Notes under the pieces: model-generated
The model's database searches: none
What the model was told of the DNA's origin: nothing
Seen by the model: the letters and a program-made list of their open reading frames with translations, nothing else
In this document: positions 41,918 through 50,222 of the stretch, one piece after another
Layout: every line of letters starts with the position of its first letter
How positions within the stretch are numbered: the stretch's first letter is position 1
NCBI RefSeq assembly: GCF_019801015.1
Contig: NZ_JAHVJZ010000006.1
Location: forward strand, 207,251-271,250
DNA from: Marinobacter nauticus
GTDB lineage: Bacteria; Pseudomonadota; Gammaproteobacteria; Enterobacterales; Shewanellaceae
Direction: 5' to 3'
Length of the DNA: 64,000 nt
Translations under genes and position numbers: made by a program

Positions 41918-43420
41918 TTACCTGTGTTGGCCGAGGATCTCAGCCAGTTCCAACTCCTCAGACAGCTCTTTTTGTACTGCCTTGAGGGATTTGACGTAGG
42001 GTGACAGCCGTTTTACCGACGTCACCAGGGCATCCTTCGCCTCTTGCGCGGCATTGCGATCAGCAAACCCTCCCTGCACCACGACATACCATGCTTGTGG
42101 CTCTCTATCGATTCGATAGAGCTTCACCCCTTCACTCAGCCCATGGCTTTCCAGAAACGGACCAATAAGCTGGGGATAGGAAAACACGGCCAACTGCAGC
42201 AAATAACTTTCATCCGGGCGGCTGAGCAACGACTGCTCCGCCAACGGGACCGGTTGAATTACTTCCGGCTCAGGAGCGGCCTCAACCGCCAGCGCATCGG
42301 GGTTGTCCTCAATCGCTGGTGCCATCACTTCAGATTCAACCGCTGCCGATTCGGCCTGCGGCACTGCTTGTGCCTCATCCACCGATTCACTGACAGTCTG
42401 CGCCGCAACGTCAACGGCCAGAGTATCTGCTTCAGATGTTGGAATTTCTGATGTTTCCGGCAACGGTGTCCAGGGCTTGGCCAGACCCACAGGCTCAGAG
42501 ACGGCCAGGGGTTCAGCCATACTAGCCCCGGTTTCAATCCGCTTCTCTGCTTCACCCGGTGCCGGGGACAGCTCCGGTTCCACCTCTGGGGCAACCGTGT
42601 CCTCATGGTCCGCCAGCGCCACCGTAGCGGTGTCGGAGGGGGTGGCCTTTGGTGATGGCCACAGAGCCCAAAGCAGCACACCCAGCACCACTGCGCCAAT
42701 GCCAATCAACGCCCAGCGTTGCTCGGACAGGGATTGCTTCAGCGGCGGTCGGGACTTGGCCATTTCGACCAGGTCGACCACCGCCCGTGCGCTGCCATCC
42801 TGCTCCGCCAATTGCCTTTCTACCGCGGCCTGATTGATAAATAGCTTGCCGGGATAACGACTGACCAGCTGGTCGTACAATTTTCGCCGTTCCCGTCCGG
42901 ACAGGCCCGGGACCTCCACCGGAATCAGGCGGCTCTGATAGGATTCAGGCAGTTGTTCCTGCAGCCGAAGTACCAGCCCGTCTTCACACACCAGCACCAG
43001 AGTCAGCCGAAGCCCCAGCTCCTCCTGGTCCATCACCAATGCGATGATCTCTGCCAGCAGTGTGTCCGCCAGCTGATGCGCGTTATCCACGATCAGCATC
43101 AAACGACCATCGCCGTCCGGCATGACCCGCTCAAGGGTATCTGCCAGCGGCTCGTGAGGATCAAACACCGCTGCCGCAGCCCACTGACGAACAATGCGTT
43201 CCCTCAGTTGGGCCGGATCCATGCGGGGTTGTGCTGAAACATAGGCCTGGTTGAACTCGTCGGCACCCTCAAGAAGGGATTGTGCCAGCACCGTTTTACC
43301 CACACCGCTGGCACCATGAAGCACCAGCAGATGGTCGCCGTACTCGGTCAGGTAGCGAAACCGTTCCAGCAAAGCGCGCTGGCTCGGCAGAAGGTGGGAA
43401 AGTGCAGGATCCGCGATCAT
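41918..43420 (-). CDS. damX: DamX-like AAA/SPOR division protein
   Basis: 500 residues. N-terminal ATPase with P-loop GASGVGKT (36-43) and [11 protein letters not shown]alker B region, an ExeA-like AAA module. One membrane segment follows ([19 protein letters not shown]). Then comes a roughly 150-residue Pro/Ala/Glu-rich acidic linker, and from about residue 405 a SPOR domain ([12 protein letters not shown]...) that binds denuded septal glycan. ATGA overlap with aroB. Confidence 0.93.
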   Translation of the reverse strand: MIADPALSHLLPSQRALLERFRYLTEYGDHLLVLHGASGVGKTVLAQSLLEGADEFNQAYVSAQPRMDPAQLRERIVRQWAAAAVFDPHEPLADTLERVMPDGDGRLMLIVDNAHQLADTLLAEIIALVMDQEELGLRLTLVLVCEDGLVLRLQEQLPESYQSRLIPVEVPGLSGRERRKLYDQLVSRYPGKLFINQAAVERQLAEQDGSARAVVDLVEMAKSRPPLKQSLSEQRWALIGIGAVVLGVLLWALWPSPKATPSDTATVALADHEDTVAPEVEPELSPAPGEAEKRIETGASMAEPLAVSEPVGLAKPWTPLPETSEIPTSEADTLAVDVAAQTVSESVDEAQAVPQAESAAVESEVMAPAIEDNPDALAVEAAPEPEVIQPVPLAEQSLLSRPDESYLLQLAVFSYPQLIGPFLESHGLSEGVKLYRIDREPQAWYVVVQGGFADRNAAQEAKDALVTSVKRLSPYVKSLKAVQKELSEELELAEILGQHR

Positions 43421-44496
43421 GCGCCGTCGATAAGCTGTGTCAGTTGGGTTTCAGTGATTTGGGCAACGACCTCAGCCCGGCCGATCCCTTTGGGCAGGAT
43501 AAAACGCATCTGTCCGGCCAGCGCTTTCTTGTCCCGCTGCATATGGGGCAGATAGTCAGCACACGCCATGGAAGCCGGCGGCTCAATCGGCAGCGCAAAA
43601 GCCTTCAGCAACGCGACAACACGACGCAGTTCGTCGTCGCTGACCCAACCGAGCATTTGGGACAACCGGCACGCCAGCACAGTGCCGGCCGCAACCGCCT
43701 CACCGTGGAGCCAGCTGCCGTATCCCATCTCCGCTTCAATGGCGTGACCAAAGGTATGTCCCAGATTGAGCAAAGCACGCACACCCTGCTCAGTCTCATC
43801 CTCTGCCACCACTTCCGCCTTGATTTCACAGCAGCGGCGAATGGCGTAGGTCAATGCGTCGGTATCCCGGGCCTGAAGCGCGGCTTGATGGCGCTCCAGC
43901 CATTGAAAGAAGTCCGGATCCCAGATGATGCCGTACTTGATCACCTCGGCCATGCCGGCAGCAAACTCCCGGTCTGGCAGGGTGTTCAGTGTATCCGTAT
44001 CCGCCAGCACCAAAGCGGGCTGATGGAACGCGCCAATCATGTTTTTCCCCAGCGGATGATTGACTGCTGTTTTGCCACCGACGGAGGAATCCACCTGGGC
44101 CAACAGCGTGGTGGGGATCTGAATAAACGGCACACCGCGTTGATAGCAGGCTGCAGCAAACCCCACCATATCGCCAATCACGCCGCCACCAAGCGCCACC
44201 AACATCACATCGCGCCCCAGAGCCAGCTCCAGTGCACGTGCAAAGATGGACTCCAGGGTGTCCAGCGTTTTGAAGGCTTCGCCATCCGGCAGGATCAGAC
44301 GGTCGGTTTGAACTTGCAGGCGCTCAAACGCCGCTTCAACCGAAGAGAGATACAGGGGCGCCACCACATCATTGGTGATGATCAGAACCCGTCGCAGGTT
44401 CAGTGAAGAGAGCCAGGGCTCAGCCTGTGACAAAAGCTGAGCGCCGATAACGATGGGGTAGCTGCGCTGCCCCAACTCAACCTGGATCCGTTCCAT
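43417..44496 (-). CDS. aroB: 3-dehydroquinate synthase
   Basis: Second step of the shikimate pathway, from DAHP. 359 residues. NAD site with [13 protein letters not shown], zinc and substrate region [21 protein letters not shown], and [12 protein letters not shown]. 24 bases downstream of aroK. Confidence 0.98.
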   Translation of the reverse strand: MERIQVELGQRSYPIVIGAQLLSQAEPWLSSLNLRRVLIITNDVVAPLYLSSVEAAFERLQVQTDRLILPDGEAFKTLDTLESIFARALELALGRDVMLVALGGGVIGDMVGFAAACYQRGVPFIQIPTTLLAQVDSSVGGKTAVNHPLGKNMIGAFHQPALVLADTDTLNTLPDREFAAGMAEVIKYGIIWDPDFFQWLERHQAALQARDTDALTYAIRRCCEIKAEVVAEDETEQGVRALLNLGHTFGHAIEAEMGYGSWLHGEAVAAGTVLACRLSQMLGWVSDDELRRVVALLKAFALPIEPPASMACADYLPHMQRDKKALAGQMRFILPKGIGRAEVVAQITETQLTQLIDGA

Positions 44497-44520
44497 GGCG
44501 TCCCCCGGTATTGGAGTGGG

Positions 44521-45036
44521 TTAGAAACCGAGTTTCTCGATGATTTGGTTGGCAACAACCTTGGCGCTTTGCTCATCAGTGCGAACCACCAGATCCGCCA
44601 CATCTTGGTACAGCGGGTTACGCTCTTCAGCCAGTTGCTCCAGCACATCACGCGGCTCATCCACCTGCAGCAGCGGGCGACGCTTATCACGCTGAGTACG
44701 CGCAACCTGCTTATCGATGGTGGTTTCCAGGTACACCACAATGCCGCGGGCAGAGAGGCGATTTCGAACCTCTTTAGACTGAACAGAGCCACCGCCAGTG
44801 GCCAGCACAATGCCTTGCTTCTCGGTCAGTTCATTGATGACCCGAGCCTCACGAAGGCGGAAACCCTCTTCTCCCTCAACATCAAAGATCCAGGAGATGT
44901 CCGCACCACTGCGTGCTTCAATCTCATGATCGGAGTCGAAAAACTCAAGATGGAGCATCTGAGCCAAGTGTCTGCCGATGGTGCTCTTACCGGCCCCCAT
45001 GGGACCAACGAGAAAAATATTTCTTTTTTCAGCCAT
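44521..45036 (-). CDS. aroK: shikimate kinase I
   Basis: Phosphorylates shikimate. Start at ATG 45036 gives 171 residues and the usual opening [14 protein letters not shown]-loop GPMGAGKST at 11-19; substrate residues in FFDSDHEIE and TGGGSV, lid RDKRRPLL. The start lacks a clear Shine-Dalgarno sequence and is preceded by two GC-rich hairpins. Downstream of pilQ, as in most gammaproteobacteria. Confidence 0.97.
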   Translation of the reverse strand: MAEKRNIFLVGPMGAGKSTIGRHLAQMLHLEFFDSDHEIEARSGADISWIFDVEGEEGFRLREARVINELTEKQGIVLATGGGSVQSKEVRNRLSARGIVVYLETTIDKQVARTQRDKRRPLLQVDEPRDVLEQLAEERNPLYQDVADLVVRTDEQSAKVVANQIIEKLGF

Positions 45037-45070
45037 TTCAAAAGTCGAATCGTTAATACTGAGACAAGCG

Positions 45071-45087
45071 ACCGCCGTCACGGCGGT
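45071..45087 (-). other. hairpin in the aroK leader
   Basis: Perfect 7-base stem accgccg / cggcggt around a 3-base loop, about 35 bases before the aroK start. No T-run follows. Possible translational control element; role unproven. Confidence 0.4.
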
Positions 45088-45159
45088 GGAATAACACCCA
45101 CTATGACGCAAATTTTTGGTGGCAGATTATCGCAGGGAATGCGTCGTTAACGCAATAGA

Positions 45160-45181
45160 AGGCGGCGCCGGGGCGCCGCCT
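45160..45181 (-). terminator. GC-rich hairpin after pilQ, possible partial terminator
   Basis: Ten-base inverted repeat aggcggcgcc / ggcgccgcct directly after the pilQ stop codon on the minus strand, followed only by a weak T-tract (ttctattg). It may reduce transcription from pilMNOPQ into aroK-aroB. Confidence 0.55.
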
Positions 45182-45193
45182 CTGAATTGTGGG

Positions 45194-47257
45194 TTAAAAC
45201 TCTTCGATGACAATCTTGGGTGTAACGAAGATCAGCAGCTCTTTCTTCTCGGTGAAGTCCTGAGTGCTGCGGAACAGGGTACCCACGAAGGGAATGTCGC
45301 CCAAAACCGGCACTTTGGTCACGGTATTCAACTGCTGCTGCTGGAAGATACCGCCCAGTACGATGGTTTCCCCATTCTGCGCCAGGACCTGAGTCGAAAT
45401 GCGCTGAGTATCAATGGCCACGGCAGGCCCGGTGGCGGTTTGTACCGTTTCGCCCCGAGTGTCCTGAGTGACGGTCAAGTCGAGCACGATGCGGTTATCC
45501 GGCGTAATCTGCGGAGTCACCGTCAGGCCCAGAACCGCCTTTTTGAACTCGACGGAAGTGGCGCCACTGGACGTGGACTGCACAAAGGGGATCTCCGTAC
45601 CTTGCTCGATAAAGGCGGTAAACTGGTTTGCCGTGGTCAGACGCGGACTGGCGATGATCTCGCCCTTATTTTCCCGCTCCAGTGCTGACAGTTCCAAATC
45701 CAGAATGGTGCCATCACCCAGCTTGGCTACGTGGAATGCGATACTGCCCGCGGGGTCCACCACCGGAAGGTTGACGTTGAGACGGTCGTCCAACGAAGGA
45801 ATCACGCCGTTAACGATGTCTTCAGCGCCAGGCAAGGTACCAGAAGTGCCTTTGTCGCCCTGCTGGTCACTGATGCCCCAGCGGATCCCCAGTTCTTCAT
45901 TGATGTTATCCCGAACGGTCACCATCCGGGACTCGATCACCACCTGCTTCACCGGGACATCCAGGATCTCCACCAGACGATGGATGTCTTCCAGACGCTC
46001 AGCCGTGTCGTAGATCAGAAGCGTGTTGGTTCGCTCATCGACGGATACCGAACCACGCTCAGACAACAATGTGTTGCCCTCACCATCCAGCAAGGCGGCA
46101 ATGTCCGTGGCTTTGGCGTAGTTGATCTGCAGATACTCAGAGAACAATGGGGCCACTTCCCGAACTTCCTGAGCCGCACGCAGCTCCAGGCTCTCCTGAG
46201 CCGCCAGCTCTTCCCGGGGCGCCACCAGCAGAATGTTGCCCTCAATGCGCTTATCCAGACCGCGGATCTTCAGAATCATGTCCAGCGCCTGGTCCCAGGG
46301 CACCTTATCCAGATGCAGGGTCAGGTTGCCGGATACGCTTTCCGTGGTCACCAGATTGAATTTGTTGTGGTCAGCGATGATCTGCAGCACGGTACGAACC
46401 GGCACATCCTGAAAGTTCATGGAAAGGGCACTGCCCTCATACACTTTCTCTTCACGCAAAGGCTGCGTGCGCTCGGCCACTTCAATCAGGTAGCGGTTGC
46501 CCTCCTGGCGGGCGTCGTAGTCAAATTCACCGTGAGTATCGAGGCGAATTCGGGTATTAAAGTTGTCCCGGAACGTCTCAAAGCCATTGACCAGCGTGTT
46601 GAAGTCGGACACATCAACGATATAAAGGTCGTCATCACGGATTTGGGTGTTGTACAGCGTCAGTTCCAGATCGCTGCCAACACGCTCAAAATTGGCCGCG
46701 GCTGTCGGGTTGCTCAGTGTCAGTACAAGCAGTGCCTGGCCATCATCACCACGATGGAAATCCAGCGATTCAATGCGGTTGAGGAACTGAGAGGTCTCGG
46801 CGTTACCGCCAGAAACACTGGGGCTGATGGCAGCATTGTCGTTAAAGCTGATTCGATAGCGGTTACCGTCCACCACACCCTGATAGGTGGTCATCCGATC
46901 GAGCTGAAACACCACATCCAGCGCCCCATCACTCGGGTGCGTCTCAACCGACTTAACCCCTTTGAGGTCAATCGGGATTTGGCTCATTTGCAGTGCCGAG
47001 TTGCCCTGTGCAAAACGAAAGCGAATCTCGGCCGGATTGGCAGAAACACTAATGGCTGGCTCCGACTCGATCTGATCGAAAGTCAGCTCCACTTCCAGAA
47101 TACCGTCAACCTGTGCCTGGTACCGGAGATCCTCCAGCGTACCGGACAGCGCAGTGCCAGAGGCGGATAACAGCAATCCTCCCAGCAGCAGACGACAGGC
47201 AATGGAGTGTGGTTTGAAATGCGGCAGTCCCTGCCGAATCCCTGTAAAGAAACTCAT
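45194..47257 (-). CDS. pilQ: type IV pilus secretin PilQ
   Basis: Outer-membrane secretin through which the pilus exits. 687 residues: signal peptide, two AMIN peptidoglycan-binding regions (about 45-115 and 155-245), STN/N0 domain (about 280-335, NFQDVPVRTVLQIIADHNKF), N1 domain, and the secretin core with VPVLGDIPFVGTLFRS near the C-terminus. Last gene of pilMNOPQ. Confidence 0.97.
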   Translation of the reverse strand: MSFFTGIRQGLPHFKPHSIACRLLLGGLLLSASGTALSGTLEDLRYQAQVDGILEVELTFDQIESEPAISVSANPAEIRFRFAQGNSALQMSQIPIDLKGVKSVETHPSDGALDVVFQLDRMTTYQGVVDGNRYRISFNDNAAISPSVSGGNAETSQFLNRIESLDFHRGDDGQALLVLTLSNPTAAANFERVGSDLELTLYNTQIRDDDLYIVDVSDFNTLVNGFETFRDNFNTRIRLDTHGEFDYDARQEGNRYLIEVAERTQPLREEKVYEGSALSMNFQDVPVRTVLQIIADHNKFNLVTTESVSGNLTLHLDKVPWDQALDMILKIRGLDKRIEGNILLVAPREELAAQESLELRAAQEVREVAPLFSEYLQINYAKATDIAALLDGEGNTLLSERGSVSVDERTNTLLIYDTAERLEDIHRLVEILDVPVKQVVIESRMVTVRDNINEELGIRWGISDQQGDKGTSGTLPGAEDIVNGVIPSLDDRLNVNLPVVDPAGSIAFHVAKLGDGTILDLELSALERENKGEIIASPRLTTANQFTAFIEQGTEIPFVQSTSSGATSVEFKKAVLGLTVTPQITPDNRIVLDLTVTQDTRGETVQTATGPAVAIDTQRISTQVLAQNGETIVLGGIFQQQQLNTVTKVPVLGDIPFVGTLFRSTQDFTEKKELLIFVTPKIVIEEF

Positions 47258-47269
47258 AAGTCGTCCTTG

Positions 47270-47785
47270 TTATTCATCCCGGGCCAAAACCAACTTAGTA
47301 TCCCGCTGGTTCCAGCATCCATTTCCGTCCGGGATCCACTCCGAAACCAACACCCCAGACTCATCAATCGAAGCCACCTGGCCATGGAACAATCCCAGGT
47401 AGTCCCCTTCCTGAATGGTGTAGACGTTACCATCCCCGGCCAGCAACAACGCCCAGTAGCGTTGTGGGTCTTGCATAGTGCCTTTCAAATCAAGGCTATC
47501 CAGAGCATAGGCCTCAAGATAGGCTCTTTCACGTAAATGATCCGGCTGGGGGCAATCTGGCCGCCCCAACTCAACCGGCTCTGAAATACTGCGCACCGAT
47601 TGCTGAAACGGACTGCGCAACTGGGCCACCTGATAGGGCACCGCCTCAAACTCCGGCGGTACGACCGGAGGTTCATTAAATGGCACCGGGCGTGCCTGCA
47701 CGTCTGCGACGTACTGGCGCAGCTCTTCCATGTTGCCGGAGCAGCCGGCGAGCAAGCCCAAAGAGAGGATTAACCAACGTTTCAT
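47270..47785 (-). CDS. pilP: type IV pilus lipoprotein PilP
   Basis: Inner-membrane lipoprotein (lipobox LLAGC) that links PilNO to PilQ. 171 residues, extended N-terminal linker rich in Pro, then a beta-sandwich domain (about 90-165, LDLKGTMQDPQRYWALLLAGDG). Four-base overlap with pilO. Confidence 0.96.
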   Translation of the reverse strand: MKRWLILSLGLLAGCSGNMEELRQYVADVQARPVPFNEPPVVPPEFEAVPYQVAQLRSPFQQSVRSISEPVELGRPDCPQPDHLRERAYLEAYALDSLDLKGTMQDPQRYWALLLAGDGNVYTIQEGDYLGLFHGQVASIDESGVLVSEWIPDGNGCWNQRDTKLVLARDE

Positions 47786-48375
47786 TTCTTGGCCTCCTCC
47801 TGACTCAACTCAGCAAACCGATAGGTTTTCGCCTGAACCGTCATTCCCACGCCGTCAGCCGCTGTGGTCATCACAAAATCATGCAGGCTGACGATCCGCG
47901 GGAGATTGGCTACCCCTGCTGAGAACTGCCCAAACTCGTGGTAGCCCCCCTGGATCTTCATCTCAATCGGCAGCTCAACATAGAACTCTTTACTCTGCTC
48001 CGGCAGCCAGTTCAGGCTGGTGATGCGGAGATTGGCATCCGTCGCCAGAAAGGTGACGTCATCCAGCAAACCCGGCATCTCGCTTTGGGTTGGCAGCATG
48101 CCCAACATCTCCTGGAACTGATCACGCATCTGATCCAGTTGTTGGCGGTAACGGGGCAAATTGGCAGCCAACCGATACTTTGCTTCAAAATTGGCGCGCA
48201 GAGTGGCTTCTTTGCTTTCGAGGTTTCTCAGGGTATCCAGAGAGTCCTTGATGACTAGGAAATAGCCCCCAACACCCACCAATATCGCCAGCAGTACACC
48301 AAATACGATTTTGACCTCTTTGGGCCATATCGCGATGTTGTCGAAATCGAGGCCTTCAAACTGTTTGAGATCCAT
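47782..48375 (-). CDS. pilO: type IV pilus alignment protein PilO
   Basis: Bitopic inner-membrane protein pairing with PilN. 197 residues: cytoplasmic tail, membrane segment about 25-45, coiled coil about 50-95, then the ferredoxin-like periplasmic domain. Two bases after pilN. Confidence 0.96.
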   Translation of the reverse strand: MDLKQFEGLDFDNIAIWPKEVKIVFGVLLAILVGVGGYFLVIKDSLDTLRNLESKEATLRANFEAKYRLAANLPRYRQQLDQMRDQFQEMLGMLPTQSEMPGLLDDVTFLATDANLRITSLNWLPEQSKEFYVELPIEMKIQGGYHEFGQFSAGVANLPRIVSLHDFVMTTAADGVGMTVQAKTYRFAELSQEEAKK

Positions 48376-48377
48376 CT

Positions 48378-48983
48378 CTATGAGCCCCCTTTAGCAGACG
48401 CCAGCACTTCCTCGTGCTTCAACGGGCCTTCGCCCTGACGGAGTACATCCAGCTCCAGTTTGAAGGCGTGGATCCGGCCAGGTTGGTTGGTCGGGCCGTT
48501 GGCCGCCACAATCTGCTGAACTTTCGGGCTGGCCAGCCACTTGGCCTGTTCCACTTCCCGCATCAGATTGGCCAGATGGTTGTTGGACTCACAGTAGCCC
48601 TCGATATGCACCTTACCGTCCGACACCTGCAGCTTGGTCAGGAACACACCAGGCACCATCACCCGGGCGATCTCATTCATCACCTGTACCGGCAAGTGGC
48701 GACGCTGCTGAAGCGCTTCAATAATCTCAATGCGGCGGGTCAGGTGCTTTTTCTGCTCTTTGATCTTGCTGATCTCAGCGATCTGCTGCTCGAGCTTGGC
48801 GATCTCCGTTTGCAGATACTGGTTTCGCTCGCGCTGAAGCTCCTGGCGATGTGACACCCAAAAATTGAACATCAACGTCAGCGCCACAGTAAACAAGGCC
48901 ACGGCGCCCAGAACGTAGAGATACTCTTTCTTGCGGCGGGCCCTTTCCGTTTCCCGCCAGGGCAATAGGTTTATGTGTGCCAT
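48378..48983 (-). CDS. pilN: type IV pilus alignment protein PilN
   Basis: 201 residues. The cytoplasmic start MAHINLLPWRE holds the INLLPWR motif that docks into PilM; membrane segment about 23-43, coiled coil, then a ferredoxin-like domain. Overlaps the pilM end by 13 bases. Confidence 0.97.
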   Translation of the reverse strand: MAHINLLPWRETERARRKKEYLYVLGAVALFTVALTLMFNFWVSHRQELQRERNQYLQTEIAKLEQQIAEISKIKEQKKHLTRRIEIIEALQQRRHLPVQVMNEIARVMVPGVFLTKLQVSDGKVHIEGYCESNNHLANLMREVEQAKWLASPKVQQIVAANGPTNQPGRIHAFKLELDVLRQGEGPLKHEEVLASAKGGS

Positions 48984-50050
48984 GGTTCGAAGCTCCTTAG
49001 CGCCAAACCGCAGGCCACCATATAACGGGGGATCTCTTCTTTGATCTGCGCGGGCAAACGTTCATGGGCGCTGAGTCGGCTATCAAAGGGGGCAACAATG
49101 CTGGTCGGAATGCCCAGCTCATTACTCAGCATGGTGGTCAGTCCCTCGATAGCAGCACTGCCGCCGCTAAGCAGCAGATGGTCCACCTTCTCCTTACCGG
49201 AGGTGTTGCTGTAAATCTGAAGGGTACGGCGGATTTGCTGCAGCAACTGTGTCTGGAAAGGCGCCAGCACTTCAAACACATAGTTGCGGGGGAGCTCTTC
49301 GTTGACCTTGGCCGCTTCGGCCTCTTCGTAGCTCATGCCGTAATAGGAAAGGATGGACTGAGTGAACTGCTCGCCACCAAAGGCCTGCTCCCGAATGAAC
49401 ACGGTTTCGCCATTATCGACAACGGCGAAGGTCGTCATACTGGCACCAACATCCACCAGAGCGACCACCTTTCCGGCATCCCCATCCGGCACCTGGTCCA
49501 CCAGCAGCTTGTAACTGCGGCCCAGCGCGTAACCCTCAACGTCAATCACCTTTGACTCGAGTTCCGCCGCTTCCAGCGCGTCAACCCGGGCATCGACGTT
49601 GTCAGAGCGACACGCCGCCAGCAGAACATCCACTTTGGCGGGGTCTTTTTCATTCACTTTGAGGGTCTGGAAGTCGATGTTCACTTCTTCCAGTGGGTAG
49701 GGAATGAGGTTGTCTGCTTCGATCTCGATCTGGGCTTCCAGCTCTTCATCCGACAACGTGCCATCCATCTGGATGACCTTCGTCATTACGGTTGAGCCGG
49801 ACACCGAGGCGGCACCAAATTTCACCCCTTTGGGCAATTGGGTACGCACTCTTTCCATCGCCTCGGAGACGGCGATGGGATCCTTGATTTCACGATCAAC
49901 TACGGCGCCCCTTGGGAGTGGGACGCGCGCAGCACCTTCAACTTGGTAGCCATCGGGTGTTTCAGCCAGTAAGATCGCTTTGACTTCACGAGAACCGATG
50001 TCCACCCCTACCATCCGAGGTAAACGGGGTTTGAACAGTTTGGAAAGCAT
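48971..50050 (-). CDS. pilM: type IV pilus actin-like protein PilM
   Basis: Cytoplasmic actin/FtsA-like ATP-binding protein that anchors PilN. 359 residues from ATG 50050 (TTG 50062 is an upstream alternative). Phosphate-1 motif VGVDIGSREVK, phosphate-2 VALVDVGASMTTF and adenosine motif LLLSGGSAAIEG are present. AGGGAG lies unusually close to the ATG. First gene of pilMNOPQ, divergent from mrcA. Confidence 0.96.
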   Translation of the reverse strand: MLSKLFKPRLPRMVGVDIGSREVKAILLAETPDGYQVEGAARVPLPRGAVVDREIKDPIAVSEAMERVRTQLPKGVKFGAASVSGSTVMTKVIQMDGTLSDEELEAQIEIEADNLIPYPLEEVNIDFQTLKVNEKDPAKVDVLLAACRSDNVDARVDALEAAELESKVIDVEGYALGRSYKLLVDQVPDGDAGKVVALVDVGASMTTFAVVDNGETVFIREQAFGGEQFTQSILSYYGMSYEEAEAAKVNEELPRNYVFEVLAPFQTQLLQQIRRTLQIYSNTSGKEKVDHLLLSGGSAAIEGLTTMLSNELGIPTSIVAPFDSRLSAHERLPAQIKEEIPRYMVACGLALRSFEPWHT

Positions 50051-50177
50051 GCTCCCTGCCAATCGTTAAGTCCTTGTTATGTCCGTAGCTAGACTAGCAC
50101 ATTTTTCACCCGGCGCAGCTTATTTCCCACCTCGATCGATTCCAGAATGATGCCTTTTTGGTCAAGGTTGAGCAGGG

Positions 50178-50183
50178 TATACT
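50178..50183 (+). promoter_or_regulatory. possible -10 box for mrcA
   Basis: TATACT 40 bases before the mrcA start, 5 of 6 consensus bases. No good -35 at 16-18 bases, so the assignment is tentative. The surrounding gap (50051-50222) must also carry the divergent pilM promoter. Confidence 0.35.
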
Positions 50184-50222
50184 GTGCCTTTTGTGTTCAC
50201 TGACAGAGTGGAAGCCCGTAAC

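Noticed and set aside
41068..43420. dam plus AAA protein as a defence or restriction-like pair
   Set aside because: The AAA protein has a membrane segment and a SPOR domain, and the dam-damX-aroB-aroK order is the housekeeping arrangement.
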